Assembly (NCBI RefSeq): GCF_029714945.1 | Contig: NZ_CP121634.1 | Location: forward strand, 8,019,001 to 8,083,000 | Length of the DNA stretch: 64,000 bases | From: Bradyrhizobium sp. CIAT3101 | Lineage (GTDB): Bacteria; Pseudomonadota; Alphaproteobacteria; Rhizobiales; Xanthobacteraceae | Direction: 5' to 3' | In this document: piece after piece, positions 19,616-28,496 of the stretch | Position numbering within the stretch: position 1 is the first letter of the stretch | Layout of the letters: each line of letters opens with the position of its first letter | Translations under genes and position numbers: made by a program | Notes under the pieces: generated by a model | What the model was told of the DNA's origin: nothing | Database searches by the model: none | Seen by the model: the letters and a program-made list of their open reading frames with translations, nothing else

Positions 19616-20011
19616 ATGAAAAAACTGACTTTTGGCGCGCTGATGATCCTCACCGTCACTGCCACGGCCACCAGCGCGATGGCGCAGGACGCTGCGGCCG
19701 GCAAATCGTCGTTCAACAAGTGCCTGGCCTGCCACGCGATCGGCGAAGGCGCCAAGAACAAGGTCGGCCCCGAGCTCAACGGTCTCGACGGCCGCAAGTC
19801 CGGCACCGCGCCCGACTACAATTACTCGGATGCGAACAAGAATTCCGGCATCACCTGGAACGAGGCGCAGTTCAAGGAATACATCAAGGATCCGAAGGCG
19901 AAGATCCCCGGCACCAAGATGGCGTTCGCCGGCATCAAGAACGAGACCGAGATCAACAATCTCTGGACCTATGTGTCGCAGTTCGACAAGGACGGGAAGA
20001 TCAAGCAGTAA
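19616..20011 (+). CDS. Class I cytochrome c
   Basis: The 131-residue protein has a signal peptide (cut near AMA, residue 23), the haem motif C36-L-A-C39-H40 and the likely axial Met102 in IPGTKMAF. It is the size of cytochrome c2/c550 proteins and should be a soluble periplasmic electron carrier. It is divergent from glcD with 256 bases between, which may be chance. A hairpin follows its stop codon. Confidence 0.93.
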   Translation: MKKLTFGALMILTVTATATSAMAQDAAAGKSSFNKCLACHAIGEGAKNKVGPELNGLDGRKSGTAPDYNYSDANKNSGITWNEAQFKEYIKDPKAKIPGTKMAFAGIKNETEINNLWTYVSQFDKDGKIKQ

Positions 20012-20028
20012 GCGAAAAAGCGGCGGCC

Positions 20029-20067
20029 GCGAGAACTTCGGTTTTGAATCAGAACTGAAGTTCTCGC
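20029..20067 (+). terminator. Hairpin after the cytochrome c gene
   Basis: An 11-base-pair stem GCGAGAACTTC / GAAGTTCTCGC closes a 17-base loop in which GTT/AAC can also pair. It is followed by GTCTTGTTTGG, a weak T run. Confidence 0.65.
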
Positions 20068-20125
20068 GTCTTGTTTGGATGCGCTTTCTTCAAGCGAACC
20101 GGTATCAACTTCGCCCGAAAACGCT

Positions 20126-21109
20126 TTAGTCTGCCGCCGCCTGCGCGGGGACAATCTTCCCGATCATCGTTTCGATCTCCGTCTTCACGAGATCCGGCAC
20201 CGCGTTCTGCACCATGTGGCCGAGATCGGGCAGCACGATCAGCTTTGCGTTTGACACCGTCGCCGCGAACGGGCGAGCGTGGATGTCAGTCTTCACCGTC
20301 TTGTCGGGCTCGCCGGCGATGATCGTAACCGGCACATGGATCTCGCCGTAGCGGGCGACTTGTGCGGCGACGGCCTGCTTCAGCGTCACCAGATCAAAGG
20401 CATTGGCGATGAATTCGCGCGGACGCAGCAGCAGCGGCGTCGCCGACTCCTTCACAAAGCCATCCGGCATCGTCTGCGGCAGGAAGACATTGCGCGCGCC
20501 GGAGTCGGCGACAAAATAGCCGAGCGGCAGCGTGATGGTGTAGGCCAGCAGCGGACCGATCACCGGCGTTGCGATGATCTCGTTGTAGCGGCCGACGCCG
20601 CCGCGCCAGGGATGGGTTACCGGCGCCAGCATCACGAGGCCGGCAACACGGCTCGAATGATCGAGCGCCAGCCGCGCGCCGAGCGCGCCGCTCCAGGAGT
20701 GCACGACGAAGACGGCACGATCGACGCCGAGTTTGGCCAGGGCCTCGTCAATCATCCGCGCCTGAATCGCGGGCGTGGAATCCTCCAGCCGTGCGCGCGT
20801 GCTCCAGCCATGGCCGGGACGGTCGATCAGGATGACGCGATGCTGCTTCGCCAGGAGGTCACCGAGCGGATGCCGCATCACTTCGAGATTGGAGCTCGCA
20901 CCATGCAGCATCACGATCGGCAGGCCGCCATCGCGCGGGCCGATGTCGACGACGTGGAGCACGGCACCTTCGACTTCGATCATCCGGCCCTGCGGTGGAA
21001 AGGCGCGCTGCACGGCCACGACGCCGGCCTGCGTGACCAGCGCCAGCAGCACCAGCGCCGTCACGGCTGACATCACAATCATGAAGAGAGTCCGGGCAAT
21101 CCAGGGCAC
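20126..21109 (-). CDS. Alpha/beta hydrolase with N-terminal membrane anchor
   Basis: The 327-residue protein begins with one hydrophobic segment (residues about 9-32) and then has a full alpha/beta-hydrolase domain. The oxyanion loop is MLHGASSN, the nucleophile elbow VVHSWSGALG, a late acid GEPDKTV, and the His in LPDLGHMVQ. It is probably membrane-anchored with the domain in the periplasm. The start is uncertain: GTG 21109 gives the full length, while ATG 21085 is a slightly shorter choice; neither has a good ribosome site. The substrate cannot be told from sequence. Confidence 0.87.
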   Translation of the reverse strand: MPWIARTLFMIVMSAVTALVLLALVTQAGVVAVQRAFPPQGRMIEVEGAVLHVVDIGPRDGGLPIVMLHGASSNLEVMRHPLGDLLAKQHRVILIDRPGHGWSTRARLEDSTPAIQARMIDEALAKLGVDRAVFVVHSWSGALGARLALDHSSRVAGLVMLAPVTHPWRGGVGRYNEIIATPVIGPLLAYTITLPLGYFVADSGARNVFLPQTMPDGFVKESATPLLLRPREFIANAFDLVTLKQAVAAQVARYGEIHVPVTIIAGEPDKTVKTDIHARPFAATVSNAKLIVLPDLGHMVQNAVPDLVKTEIETMIGKIVPAQAAAD

Positions 21110-21412
21110 ATCGCAGTTACGGGGTTAGACAGTCGGCAGTTTCGCTCAAGCCGGCACAGCGCTTCCACCGGAAATGCCGCCCTGTGGATATGTGCATAAT
21201 TGCGGAGCCAAAAACCTCAATGGAATCAATCGTTATGGGTGGTACCCCGTAAGCTCCGGACCAGCTTCATGTAGTCGTCATCGCAGCTTCCTTATAATCG
21301 CCACGGTCGGTTCCGCCATCTAGACGCGGATGGGCGCCGATCCCTCCTCGCAGCCCCAGAGGATGCGGGAAAGACCGGCAGGATTGTCCTGGTTTGAACC
21401 GGAGGATTTTCG
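21110..21412. other. Intergenic region with a possible promoter
   Basis: 303 bases without a gene. TATAAT at 21293-21298 is a good -10 box for the small gene at 21413, but no good -35 box lies 17 bases upstream. GGAGGA precedes the start codon of that gene. Confidence 0.4.
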
Positions 21413-21595
21413 ATGAGCCTGAGATCGAACGATACCGCAATCGACGAGATCGTCGCGAGCTGCAACGGCGACCTGCGCGGTGCCGTGCGGGCGCTGCTCC
21501 TGATCAACGAGCATCTCGAAATGGAACTCGCAAAGGCGTATGCCGCAGCCGCCGATCGCGGCCTCGCGGAGCGCGGCACCAGCGTCCTGCACTAG
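21413..21595 (+). CDS. Small conserved-type hypothetical protein
   Basis: The 60-residue protein is mostly helical (DEIVASCNGDLRGAVRALLL, then EMELAKAYAAAAD) with one Cys and an acidic-amphipathic pattern. A strong GGAGGA six to seven bases before ATG 21413, and a TATAAT box about 115 bases upstream, support it as a real gene. I do not recognise a named family; small helical proteins like this are common orphans in rhizobia. Confidence 0.7.
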   Translation: MSLRSNDTAIDEIVASCNGDLRGAVRALLLINEHLEMELAKAYAAAADRGLAERGTSVLH

Positions 21596-21651
21596 GCCGC
21601 AACCGGCCTCCGTTCACAGGATGAGCGCCGTCCCACGTAACGCCGCTGCGC

Positions 21652-22839
21652 TCAGCCCGCCATCGCGCCAGGTGACGGCATCTGTTGCCCCACCAGGAAC
21701 GCCGTGACCTCGTTCCCGAAGGTCTTGAGCGCGGCGCCGATGGCTTGGTGCATATCGAGATATTTGTAGGAGCCGAGCCGGCCGCCGAAGATGGTGTTCG
21801 GACGCTTCTCCATCATCATGCGGTAGCCGGACAGGATGGCCCGGTCGGCGGCGGTGTTGATCGGGTAGTAGGGCTCGTCGTCGCGGCCGGCGAAGCGGGA
21901 ATATTCGCGATAGATCGTGGTCTTCGGCTCCCGATAGTCGCGCTCGGGATGCAGATGCCTGAATTCGTGGATCCGGGTGAACGGCACGTCCGCGTCGGCG
22001 TAGTTGATCACCGAAGTGCCCTGGAAGTCGGCGACGTCATGCACCTCGCGCGCGAAGTCGACGGTGCGCCAACCGAGCTCGCCGCAGCGATAGCGGAAGA
22101 AGCGGTCGATCGGCCCGGTATAGATCACGAGCTGGTCGGGGCGGATCTGGTCCTCAATATCGAAATAATCGACGCCGAGATGAAGCTCGATATTCGCTGA
22201 GTTGAGCATGCGCTGGAAGATCGCGGTGTAGCCGTCGACCGGCATGCCTTCGTAGCGGTCGGCGAAATAGCGGTCATCGAAATTGAGCCGCACCGGCAGG
22301 CGGCCGATGATGTCGGCCGAGAGCTCGCTCGGCTCGGTCTGCCACTGTTTCTGCGTATAGCCGCGGATGAGAAGCTCGTAGAGCGTACGGCCGACGGAGG
22401 CGATCGCCTTGTCCTCCAGGTTCTCTGCGGCGATCGCGCCACAGGCGTGAGCGTCAGCCTCGGCCGCAATCAGGAGCTTCGCCTCTTGCGGCGTCATGAC
22501 ACGGCCGAACGCGGCCGAGATGGTCGCGAGATTGATCGGCATGGAATAGAGCCGCCCGCGCGCCACCGTGAAGACGCGATGTCGGTAGCTGGTGAATTCG
22601 GTGAAGCGCTGCAGGTAGCGCCAGACCGTTTCCGAGTTGGTGTGAAAGATGTGCGTGCCGTAGCGATGCACCTCGATGCCGCTGTCGGGATCGATCTCGG
22701 AATAGGCGTTGCCGCCGATATGGGCGCGCCGGTCGAGCACGCAGACCTTCCGCCCGAGCTCGTTTGCGACCCGCTCGGCGATGGTCATGCCGAAGAATCC
22801 GGCGCCCACAACCACGACATCGAAGCCATCAAGCTGCAT
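21652..22839 (-). CDS. glf: UDP-galactopyranose mutase
   Basis: The 395-residue flavoenzyme opens with the FAD dinucleotide motif VVVVGAGFFGMTIAERV and DRRAHIGGNAY. It carries the mutase patterns YGTHIFHTN, RGYTQKQW and the C-terminal GGRLGSYKYLDMHQ. It converts UDP-galactopyranose to UDP-galactofuranose for surface glycans. ATG 22839 is chosen because AGGGAA precedes it and it starts the FAD motif; an 11-residue extension is less likely. It is divergent from a glycosyltransferase gene, suggesting a galactofuranose-containing product. Confidence 0.94.
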   Translation of the reverse strand: MQLDGFDVVVVGAGFFGMTIAERVANELGRKVCVLDRRAHIGGNAYSEIDPDSGIEVHRYGTHIFHTNSETVWRYLQRFTEFTSYRHRVFTVARGRLYSMPINLATISAAFGRVMTPQEAKLLIAAEADAHACGAIAAENLEDKAIASVGRTLYELLIRGYTQKQWQTEPSELSADIIGRLPVRLNFDDRYFADRYEGMPVDGYTAIFQRMLNSANIELHLGVDYFDIEDQIRPDQLVIYTGPIDRFFRYRCGELGWRTVDFAREVHDVADFQGTSVINYADADVPFTRIHEFRHLHPERDYREPKTTIYREYSRFAGRDDEPYYPINTAADRAILSGYRMMMEKRPNTIFGGRLGSYKYLDMHQAIGAALKTFGNEVTAFLVGQQMPSPGAMAG

Positions 22840-23051
22840 GCGTTCCCTACCCTGTCGGCGTCGCACGCGCACACATCCACGGCCGATGAGGCTTCAACGG
22901 CGAGGGACGCCGGCTCAGGCGGAACAATTGCGCGACGTGCCAACAATTCGTGAGCCCGGAACGGCCGCCCTGGATCGTTCAACAGTCGGGGGCGCGACGG
23001 CGGTGCGATCGGCAGGCCGCGCGACGCCATCGGCTTCGGAGACCGTCGACC

Positions 23052-24293
23052 ATGGCTTTGATCTGCATCCTGTCTGCGACCAACAGCGCCTATCAATCGG
23101 TTCGCGGCATCCTCCTGATGGCGGGTGCCGAACTCGACCGGCTCGGCCATGAGGTGAAGATCCTCGATCTGGAGGCGCCCGACACGCCGGCGCGGATGGA
23201 AGCCCTGATGCCGCGGCGCGACGAGATGATGGCGCTGGTGATGTCCGGGATCGGCCTCGAGATCTACGCCAACGAGGGCAAGCTGCTCTGGGACGCGGCG
23301 CAGATTCCCGTGTTCAACTGGAACTGCGATCACCCTTCCTATTTCATGCGCCGCCACCGGCTTGACAGTCCCTACGTCGTGCACGGCTACGTGTTTCCGG
23401 ATCATGCCGTATTCAACCGTGACCATCTGCATGCCAATGGCGCGGCGTTCGGGGCCCATATCGGCATTCCCGATCCCGGCTTCTTCGGCGCCCTGCCGGC
23501 CGAGCGACGCAACGGCCGGATCGTCTTCGCCAAGTCCGACTGGAATCCGGCCAAGCTGGAGCGCTCCTGGCGCAAGGCGTTGCCACCAAAACTGTTCGCC
23601 ATCCTGTTCGATGCGATCGCCGCCGCACGCGGCAAGACCTGCTCGGCTTTTCCCGAGATCATCTGCAACGTGGCTGCCGAGCATCTCGTCCATCTCACGC
23701 CCGGCGGCGATGTCTTCAACGCGCTCTTGACCCGCCTCGATAATTACACGCGGGCGGTCCGCACCCGTGAGGTGGGCGCAGTGCTGTCAAAATATCCGGT
23801 GGATTTCATCGGCGGCGGCTGGGAGGATTTCAGTGCGGAGACGCGTCACGCCCGTTTCCTCGGCGCCATGCCGTTCGACACGCTGCGCGAAACGCTCGGA
23901 ACCTATCTCGGCGCGGCCTCGCTTAACCCCAATGTCGATCTCTCGGTGCATGATCGCGTGTTCTTCGCGCTCGGCGCCTCGACCGTGCCGATCTTCGATG
24001 CCAACAGCTTTTCGCGGGCGAATTTCCCGCGTCTCTCCCGCTTCGGCTTCGGCCACGATGCCGAGAGCATTGCCGCAGCCGTCGAGGCCGTGCTCGATGA
24101 TCCCGAGGCGGCGCAGGCGGCGACCGCCGCGACACTCGCCGAGACCTATCCACGGCTCTCCATGCAGCGCTCGGTGCAGGACATTTGCGAGATCACGACG
24201 CAGATGGCGGGCAAGCCCGGCGCGAGACTGATTCCAGCTGCGCCCTCGCCGGCGAGCTATTGGACCAAGGAACGTCCGACGGCCGCAGCCTGA
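23052..24293 (+). CDS. CgeB-like glycosyltransferase
   Basis: The 413-residue protein has an N-terminal Rossmann-like half (MALICILSATNSAYQSVRG) with NWNCDHPSYF near residue 95. The C-terminal half carries SLNPNVDLSVHDRVFFALG and STVPIFDANSFSR, resembling the CgeB/group-1 glycosyltransferase C-terminal domain. ATG 23052 fits the family start. It is divergent from glf with 212 bases between, so a galactofuranosyl or related transferase is a reasonable guess, but the donor sugar is not shown by sequence. Confidence 0.72.
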   Translation: MALICILSATNSAYQSVRGILLMAGAELDRLGHEVKILDLEAPDTPARMEALMPRRDEMMALVMSGIGLEIYANEGKLLWDAAQIPVFNWNCDHPSYFMRRHRLDSPYVVHGYVFPDHAVFNRDHLHANGAAFGAHIGIPDPGFFGALPAERRNGRIVFAKSDWNPAKLERSWRKALPPKLFAILFDAIAAARGKTCSAFPEIICNVAAEHLVHLTPGGDVFNALLTRLDNYTRAVRTREVGAVLSKYPVDFIGGGWEDFSAETRHARFLGAMPFDTLRETLGTYLGAASLNPNVDLSVHDRVFFALGASTVPIFDANSFSRANFPRLSRFGFGHDAESIAAAVEAVLDDPEAAQAATAATLAETYPRLSMQRSVQDICEITTQMAGKPGARLIPAAPSPASYWTKERPTAAA

Positions 24294-24299
24294 GCTTGC

Positions 24300-24560
24300 T
24301 CAGCCCGCGCCGTCCTCGGCCTTTTGCTCATCGGGGGTGAGCACGGGACAGGCGCGGATGGTCGAGCGTGCCAGCTTGGCATCGCCCTTGGATTTGTAAG
24401 GGCCGTCGCCGAACCAGATGTCGCCGTCGATGACCGGATTGCGGGTCACTATGTTGCATTTGCCGGTGGCGCGATTGCCGACCACCCAGAACAGTCCGTC
24501 GGCGAGGCTCATCGTTCCCGACGCCAACAGCAAGCTACAAGCAAGGATCAGACGCTTCAT
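24300..24560 (-). CDS. Small secreted protein
   Basis: An 86-residue product with a signal peptide (MKRLILACSLLLASG, cut near LAD). The mature domain of about 62 residues has two Cys (C42 and C71) likely to form a disulfide, and the motif DGDIWFGDGPYKSKGDAK. ATG 24560 has AGGAG nine bases upstream. It is convergent with the glycosyltransferase gene, stop to stop. No function known to me. Confidence 0.72.
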   Translation of the reverse strand: MKRLILACSLLLASGTMSLADGLFWVVGNRATGKCNIVTRNPVIDGDIWFGDGPYKSKGDAKLARSTIRACPVLTPDEQKAEDGAG

Positions 24561-24685
24561 GGCTTTTGCTCCTGCCATGCAGGTAGACCTGCGGCGGCGC
24601 CGACAATAGTCCTTGCGACATTGCGCCTCCGATCGTGGTTAATCGGCGGGCGCCACAACCGCTCAAGAAATGATCGAGTTATCGG

Positions 24686-25324
24686 CTAGATGTCGCGGCC
24701 CTCGACCTTCTCGGTCAAAGCCTTCACCTGATCGGGGATCTTCTCGAGGTGCGGATTGACGGCGAGCGCCTTGCGATAGGCCTCGAGCGCGCGCTTCTCG
24801 TCGCCGACGTCCTGCATGATCATGCCGAGCCCGGCGAGCGCGCCGAAATGGCGGGGCTCGCGGATCAGCACCTCGCGGATGTCCGAGAGCGAGCGGGCGT
24901 AATCGTTCTGCATGTAATAGAGCGTGGCGCGGCGATTCCAGGCTTCGATGTAATCGGGCCGGAGCTTGATGACCGAATCCAGCAGCTTGATCGCGACCTC
25001 GATCTTCTGCGCATCGACGGCCGCCTTGGCCCGCGCCATCAACAATGCCGCCGTGTCGCTCGGGGTCTGCAGCCAGATCGCCCAGATCCGCGCCTCGACA
25101 TGCTTGGCGCTGGCGTCGTCGGGGGCGACCTTCAGCGCGCCGAACAGGAAATCGAGGTTCTTGGTGCGCTCGGCCTTGGGCAGCTTGGCCGGCGCTTCCG
25201 GCAGCTTCTTCTGCTGTTTCGCCGGCGGGGCCGGATCATCCTGCGCCAGCGCCGGCGCCAAGCCGGCCGTTCCGAGAACCAGGGCCAGACACAGCGTGCG
25301 TAGATGAGGGAATCTCACTGCCAT
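24686..25324 (-). CDS. Periplasmic tetratricopeptide repeat protein
   Basis: The 212-residue protein has a signal peptide (ending PALAQ) and a Pro/Lys-rich linker. Three to four TPR motifs follow (DYIEAWNRRATLYYMQNDYARS, then HFGALAGLGMIMQDVGDEKRALEAYRKAL as consecutive units). Such proteins scaffold envelope complexes. ATG 25324 is selected because the signal peptide starts there. Similar short TPR proteins are common in Bradyrhizobium; the partner is unknown. Confidence 0.85.
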   Translation of the reverse strand: MAVRFPHLRTLCLALVLGTAGLAPALAQDDPAPPAKQQKKLPEAPAKLPKAERTKNLDFLFGALKVAPDDASAKHVEARIWAIWLQTPSDTAALLMARAKAAVDAQKIEVAIKLLDSVIKLRPDYIEAWNRRATLYYMQNDYARSLSDIREVLIREPRHFGALAGLGMIMQDVGDEKRALEAYRKALAVNPHLEKIPDQVKALTEKVEGRDI

Positions 25325-25449
25325 GGGCGAAAGTCTAAACGCGTAAAGCCGCCCTTGCCAAGCAAAGGCGGCGTCAAACTCGTGTGAGACCGTGGTCTTG
25401 CGGGAGCGCGCGAAAGGCGTCCGGCAGGGCAATATCAGCCTTGCTGATA

Positions 25450-25575
25450 TCAGCCCTGGCGAGCCTTGAAGCGGCGCTGCACCTTGTTGATCACATAGAC
25501 CCGGCCCTTGCGGCGGACCAGGCGGTTGGCGCGATGGCGACCGCGCAGCGACTTCAACGAGTTACGGACCTTCAT
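25450..25575 (-). CDS. rpmJ: 50S ribosomal protein L36, zinc-free type
   Basis: The 41-residue highly basic protein begins [18 protein letters not shown] and ends [10 protein letters not shown], the standard alphaproteobacterial L36. It has no Cys, so it lacks the zinc ribbon of the other L36 form. It binds 23S rRNA in the large subunit. It is too short for most gene finders' thresholds but is certain by sequence. It is divergent from the amidohydrolase gene. Confidence 0.97.
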   Translation of the reverse strand: MKVRNSLKSLRGRHRANRLVRRKGRVYVINKVQRRFKARQG

Positions 25576-25916
25576 GGCAGAATCCTGAACGTTCGAAAGG
25601 CCGTGTTCGGCACTACCGTTTCGGCACGCGCGAATGTGGCAAAATGAGATCTTTCCCGCTGGCGGACCGACCGCCCGGGACGGGGCGGTTCTTAAGGCAT
25701 GGCGGGAGGTCATGTCAATGTTAACTGCCCGGTTCCGAACCGCCAAATTCGCGAAAACAACCCCATGCACAGTAGAAACGGCCGGATCGGGCCGATTCCA
25801 CCCCTTCGCGACCGAACCCGGCAAGACTTTTGCGGGCTGCGGTTTGAGCTTCAGCAACGCCTTGCCAAATTCGTTATATCATATAATCAATTCGGCAACC
25901 CGTCGGGAGGACACCC
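25576..25916. other. Divergent intergenic region of rpmJ and the amidohydrolase gene
   Basis: 341 bases without a supported gene. The last part, near 25870-25900, is AT-rich (ATATCATATAATCAATTC) and probably holds the amidohydrolase promoter. GGGAGG precedes ATG 25917. No operator was recognised. Confidence 0.4.
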
Positions 25917-26801
25917 ATGCCGAAGCTGAAGCTGCCGAACATCGACGACGTCGTCGCGATCGACATCCACACCCATGCCGAGGAGCCGTGCGGTATGCAT
26001 GGCGACGACGGCTATGACGATTTCCAGGCGCAGATGGCCGACTACTTCAAGTCGCCGCACAAGCATCCGCCGACCGTGCCGGAGACCGCGGCCTACTACC
26101 GCTCCAAGAACATCGCCGCGGTGATCTTCCCGGTCGACGCCGAACGCGAGACCGGCTTCCGCCGCTACAAGAATGAAGAGATGCTGGAGATCGCCTCGGA
26201 CCATCTCGACGTTCTCATCCCCTTCGTCTCGATCGACCCGCACAAGGGCAAGTTAGGGGTGCGCGAGGCGCGCAAGCTGATCGAGGAATACGGCGTGCGC
26301 GGTTTCAAATTCCATCCGACCATGCAGGGCTTCTACGCCAACGACCGCATGGCCTATCCGCTCTACGAAGAGATCAACAATGGCGGCGCGATCGCGCTGT
26401 TCCACACCGGCCAGACCGGCGTCGGCTCGGGCATGCCCGGCGGCATGGGGATGCGGTTGAAATATTCCAACCCGATGTACATGGACGACGTCGCGGCCGA
26501 TTTCCCCGACCTCAAGATCATCCTCGCCCACCCCTCCTTCCCCTGGCAGGAAGAGGCGCTGTCGGTCGCGACCCACAAGCCGAACGTCTACATCGACCTC
26601 TCCGGCTGGTCGCCGAAATACTTCCCGCCGATCCTGGTGCGCTACATCAACTCGATCCTGCAGGACAAGATGCTGTTCGGCTCGGACTGGCCGGTGATCA
26701 CGCCGGACCGCTGGCTGGCCGACTTCGCCAAGCTCGACATCCGTGACGAGATCCGGCCGAAGGTGCTGAAGGCCAACGCGCGGAAGATTCTGGGAATCTA
26801 A
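25917..26801 (+). CDS. Amidohydrolase-2 (ACMSD-type) family enzyme
   Basis: The 294-residue TIM-barrel hydrolase or decarboxylase has the metal motif IDIHTHA (H18, H20), later GFKFHP, LFHTGQTG, ILAHPSFPW and GSDWPVITP, whose Asp is the last metal ligand. The family includes decarboxylases of aromatic acids and lactonases. ATG 25917 has GGGAGG six bases upstream. It stands alone as a transcription unit. The substrate is unknown; the large set of such enzymes in rhizobia argues for aromatic catabolism. Confidence 0.88.
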   Translation: MPKLKLPNIDDVVAIDIHTHAEEPCGMHGDDGYDDFQAQMADYFKSPHKHPPTVPETAAYYRSKNIAAVIFPVDAERETGFRRYKNEEMLEIASDHLDVLIPFVSIDPHKGKLGVREARKLIEEYGVRGFKFHPTMQGFYANDRMAYPLYEEINNGGAIALFHTGQTGVGSGMPGGMGMRLKYSNPMYMDDVAADFPDLKIILAHPSFPWQEEALSVATHKPNVYIDLSGWSPKYFPPILVRYINSILQDKMLFGSDWPVITPDRWLADFAKLDIRDEIRPKVLKANARKILGI

Positions 26802-26845
26802 CCGCGTCCAGGCATTGAGGGCTTCGATCCCAATGGTCGAGGTCC

Positions 26846-27301
26846 TCACGGATTGGGACGGATGTCGGCGTTGGATGCGCCGTGTGCAAGTTGTGCGGCG
26901 ATCGTGCGCAATGTCCGCTTCATGAACCAGCCCCAGAACCAGCCTGTGCCGGTGTATTTCGCGCGAAACCGGGCCTGCCAACGGATCGACGTCCCTCCGC
27001 TGGCTTCAGGCGCGAGGCAAACGTCCGCGCGATAATCCTTGAGAGGTAGACCCGACAGGAGCGTGTAGCTCAGCTGTCTACCCTCCACGAGTTCGACCAC
27101 TTCTTCGCGCGCGCGTGTCACTTTGGTCGAAAAGACCCGCACAGCGCCAATGCCAAGCGGCTCGCTCCGGCCGGCTTGCTCGAGTTCAAACGACTCGAAC
27201 AGGCTCCATTGCGGCCAGGTGGCTCCGTCCTTGAGCAGGGCAAATACCCTGGACGGGCCGGCGACGCTCACCGCAATGGCGCACACTGTAATTTCCCCCA
27301 T
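26846..27301 (-). CDS. SRPBCC (polyketide cyclase/START-like) family protein
   Basis: The 151-residue protein has the SRPBCC pattern: ITVCAIAVSVAGPSRVFALL at the start, WPQWSLFESF, a mid strand LSYTLLSGLPLKDY, and a long C-terminal helix starting GWFMKRTLRTIAAQL. It would form a helix-grip pocket for a small hydrophobic ligand. ATG 27301 is preferred to 27340 because the fold starts there. The membrane-protein gene upstream on the same strand, 63 bases away, is probably in the same operon. Confidence 0.8.
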   Translation of the reverse strand: MGEITVCAIAVSVAGPSRVFALLKDGATWPQWSLFESFELEQAGRSEPLGIGAVRVFSTKVTRAREEVVELVEGRQLSYTLLSGLPLKDYRADVCLAPEASGGTSIRWQARFRAKYTGTGWFWGWFMKRTLRTIAAQLAHGASNADIRPNP

Positions 27302-27364
27302 CGATCGCCCCTGCTTCCCGCTGGTCTTCCGTGACGTCATGCTCGGCGGTGCATCGCAAAGTTC

Positions 27365-27715
27365 TCAGTAGCCTGCGGCAGCCATGGTCGCAGCTGCGCC
27401 GAGGACGATCCAGCCAAAATGCCTTCCCTTACTGCTCAGCCCGTTGACGAGGGCGCTCATCGCAAGCGCCACGGTTGCCGAGATGACGATCGCGTGCCGC
27501 GCCAGTTCCGAGGCGAGCGTCGGCGCGAGCAGCAACAGCACGCCGAAGCAGATCCAGTCGACGGTGAGAAGCTGGAAGACCAGGCGCACGAGGGTGCGCG
27601 GACGCTTTGGCTCGATGCTGACGCTTCGGAACACCCTGACCTCAGAGAGAACGCCATGGATCATGGCGGCCAGGATCGCAATGACACCGGCACACTGAAG
27701 TAGGACGTCGCGCAT
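27365..27715 (-). CDS. Small membrane protein with four predicted segments
   Basis: The 116-residue protein has about four hydrophobic segments (LQCAGVIAILAAMIHGVL, LLTVDWICFGVLLLLAP, VISATVALAMSALVNG, and the C-terminal GWIVLGAAATMAAAGY). ATG 27715 has GGAG six bases upstream. Two palindromes lie immediately upstream at 27725-27740 and 27769-27784, so expression is probably controlled by a TetR-like repressor encoded elsewhere. It likely forms an operon with the SRPBCC gene. Function unknown. Confidence 0.78.
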   Translation of the reverse strand: MRDVLLQCAGVIAILAAMIHGVLSEVRVFRSVSIEPKRPRTLVRLVFQLLTVDWICFGVLLLLAPTLASELARHAIVISATVALAMSALVNGLSSKGRHFGWIVLGAAATMAAAGY

Positions 27716-27724
27716 GGGAGTCTC

Positions 27725-27740
27725 CATACAGTACTGTATG
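27725..27740 (-). promoter_or_regulatory. Perfect palindrome CATACAGTACTGTATG, probable operator
   Basis: A 16-base perfect dyad ten bases upstream of the start codon of the membrane-protein gene. ATACA-N4-TGTAT symmetry is common among TetR-family sites. No TetR gene is nearby. Confidence 0.65.
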
Positions 27741-27768
27741 TTTATAGGCGCGAAGTTTGGCGCGGTCA

Positions 27769-27784
27769 ATACACTCCTGTATGT
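27769..27784 (-). promoter_or_regulatory. Second copy of the ATACA/TGTAT operator
   Basis: AATACACTCCTGTATG keeps the ATACA and TGTAT arms of the palindrome at 27725-27740, with a changed centre. The two centres are 44 bases apart, about four helical turns, which would suit cooperative binding. Confidence 0.55.
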
Positions 27785-27836
27785 TGACGCATCGCCCCGG
27801 ATGCAAAGCTGGCGACAACCGGCGGCGCTGGAACGG

Positions 27837-27995
27837 CTAAAACCATGCTCCTTGCGTATTGGAAATGACGGCGATCAATGCCGTCAGCAGGCTTATCGCG
27901 CTGAAGAGAACGGTCGCCTCGATTCTGTCGCGTTCAACCTGCGCGCGGGCCGCCCGGTTTGTGCTCATGGGGCGCGGCTGGATCAATGTTGGCAT
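27837..27995 (-). CDS. Possible small single-pass membrane protein
   Basis: A 52-residue frame from ATG 27995 has a basic N-terminal half (STNRAARAQVERDRIEA) and a hydrophobic C-terminal segment (LFSAISLLTALIAVISN). The ribosome site is weak (GGAATC). It could be a real tail-anchored peptide or a chance frame in a decayed region. Kept with low confidence. Confidence 0.3.
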   Translation of the reverse strand: MPTLIQPRPMSTNRAARAQVERDRIEATVLFSAISLLTALIAVISNTQGAWF

Positions 27996-28139
27996 GAATG
28001 ATTCCGTTGAGCCTGTGTCAGGATGCCCAGCCCATAGCGGCGGGTATTCCACGGCTTTTCATTCTGACGGCGGCGCGAGATTCGACATCAACCAATCGGT
28101 TGAGCATCCCGAAGAAATTCGCGTTACGGTGACACGCCG

Positions 28140-28496
28140 ATGCTTGTCACGTTCGACAACATCGAGGATGCGAATTCCGTGCGGGAGGTGGATCGGAATG
28201 CGCTCGATCGCACGCCCGGCCCTGGCTATGGACCGGTGGCCATGACGCTGACGGACACCAGCGAACGCGCAACCCAGGGAACGCTCGCTAAAAAATTTCC
28301 TGCGCTTCATGCGGCGATGACGGCGCCGCGATCTCCTCCGCCGCCTGCAAAACCTGCATGGCAGAGAGAACGCGAGAAGAAGGAAAGAGACGCCGCCGGC
28401 GACATTCCGCCCACGCCGCAAAAGCCGGACGCTGTCCGGCACAACGTGCTGCGGATCGACTGGGGGCCTTTGCCCAGCCAAGGCCCTAAACCTCGC
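28140..28496 (+). pseudogene. Probable remnant of a secreted or lipoprotein gene
   Basis: The frame opens at ATG 28140 with LVTFDNIEDANSVREVD and a following GPGYG segment. To me this looks like the middle-to-C-terminal part of a longer protein family (strand, DP.SV.EVD, then GPG). There is an in-frame stop at 28101 and no good ribosome site. The C-terminal part is Pro/Lys-rich and then runs into the repeat at 28497, so the reading frame is probably not a functional gene. It could still be a small real protein. Confidence 0.35.

Noticed and set aside
27714..28001. Plus-strand 95-codon frame across the palindromes
   Set aside because: It starts on the RBS of the opposite gene, has no ribosome site and no protein-like composition.
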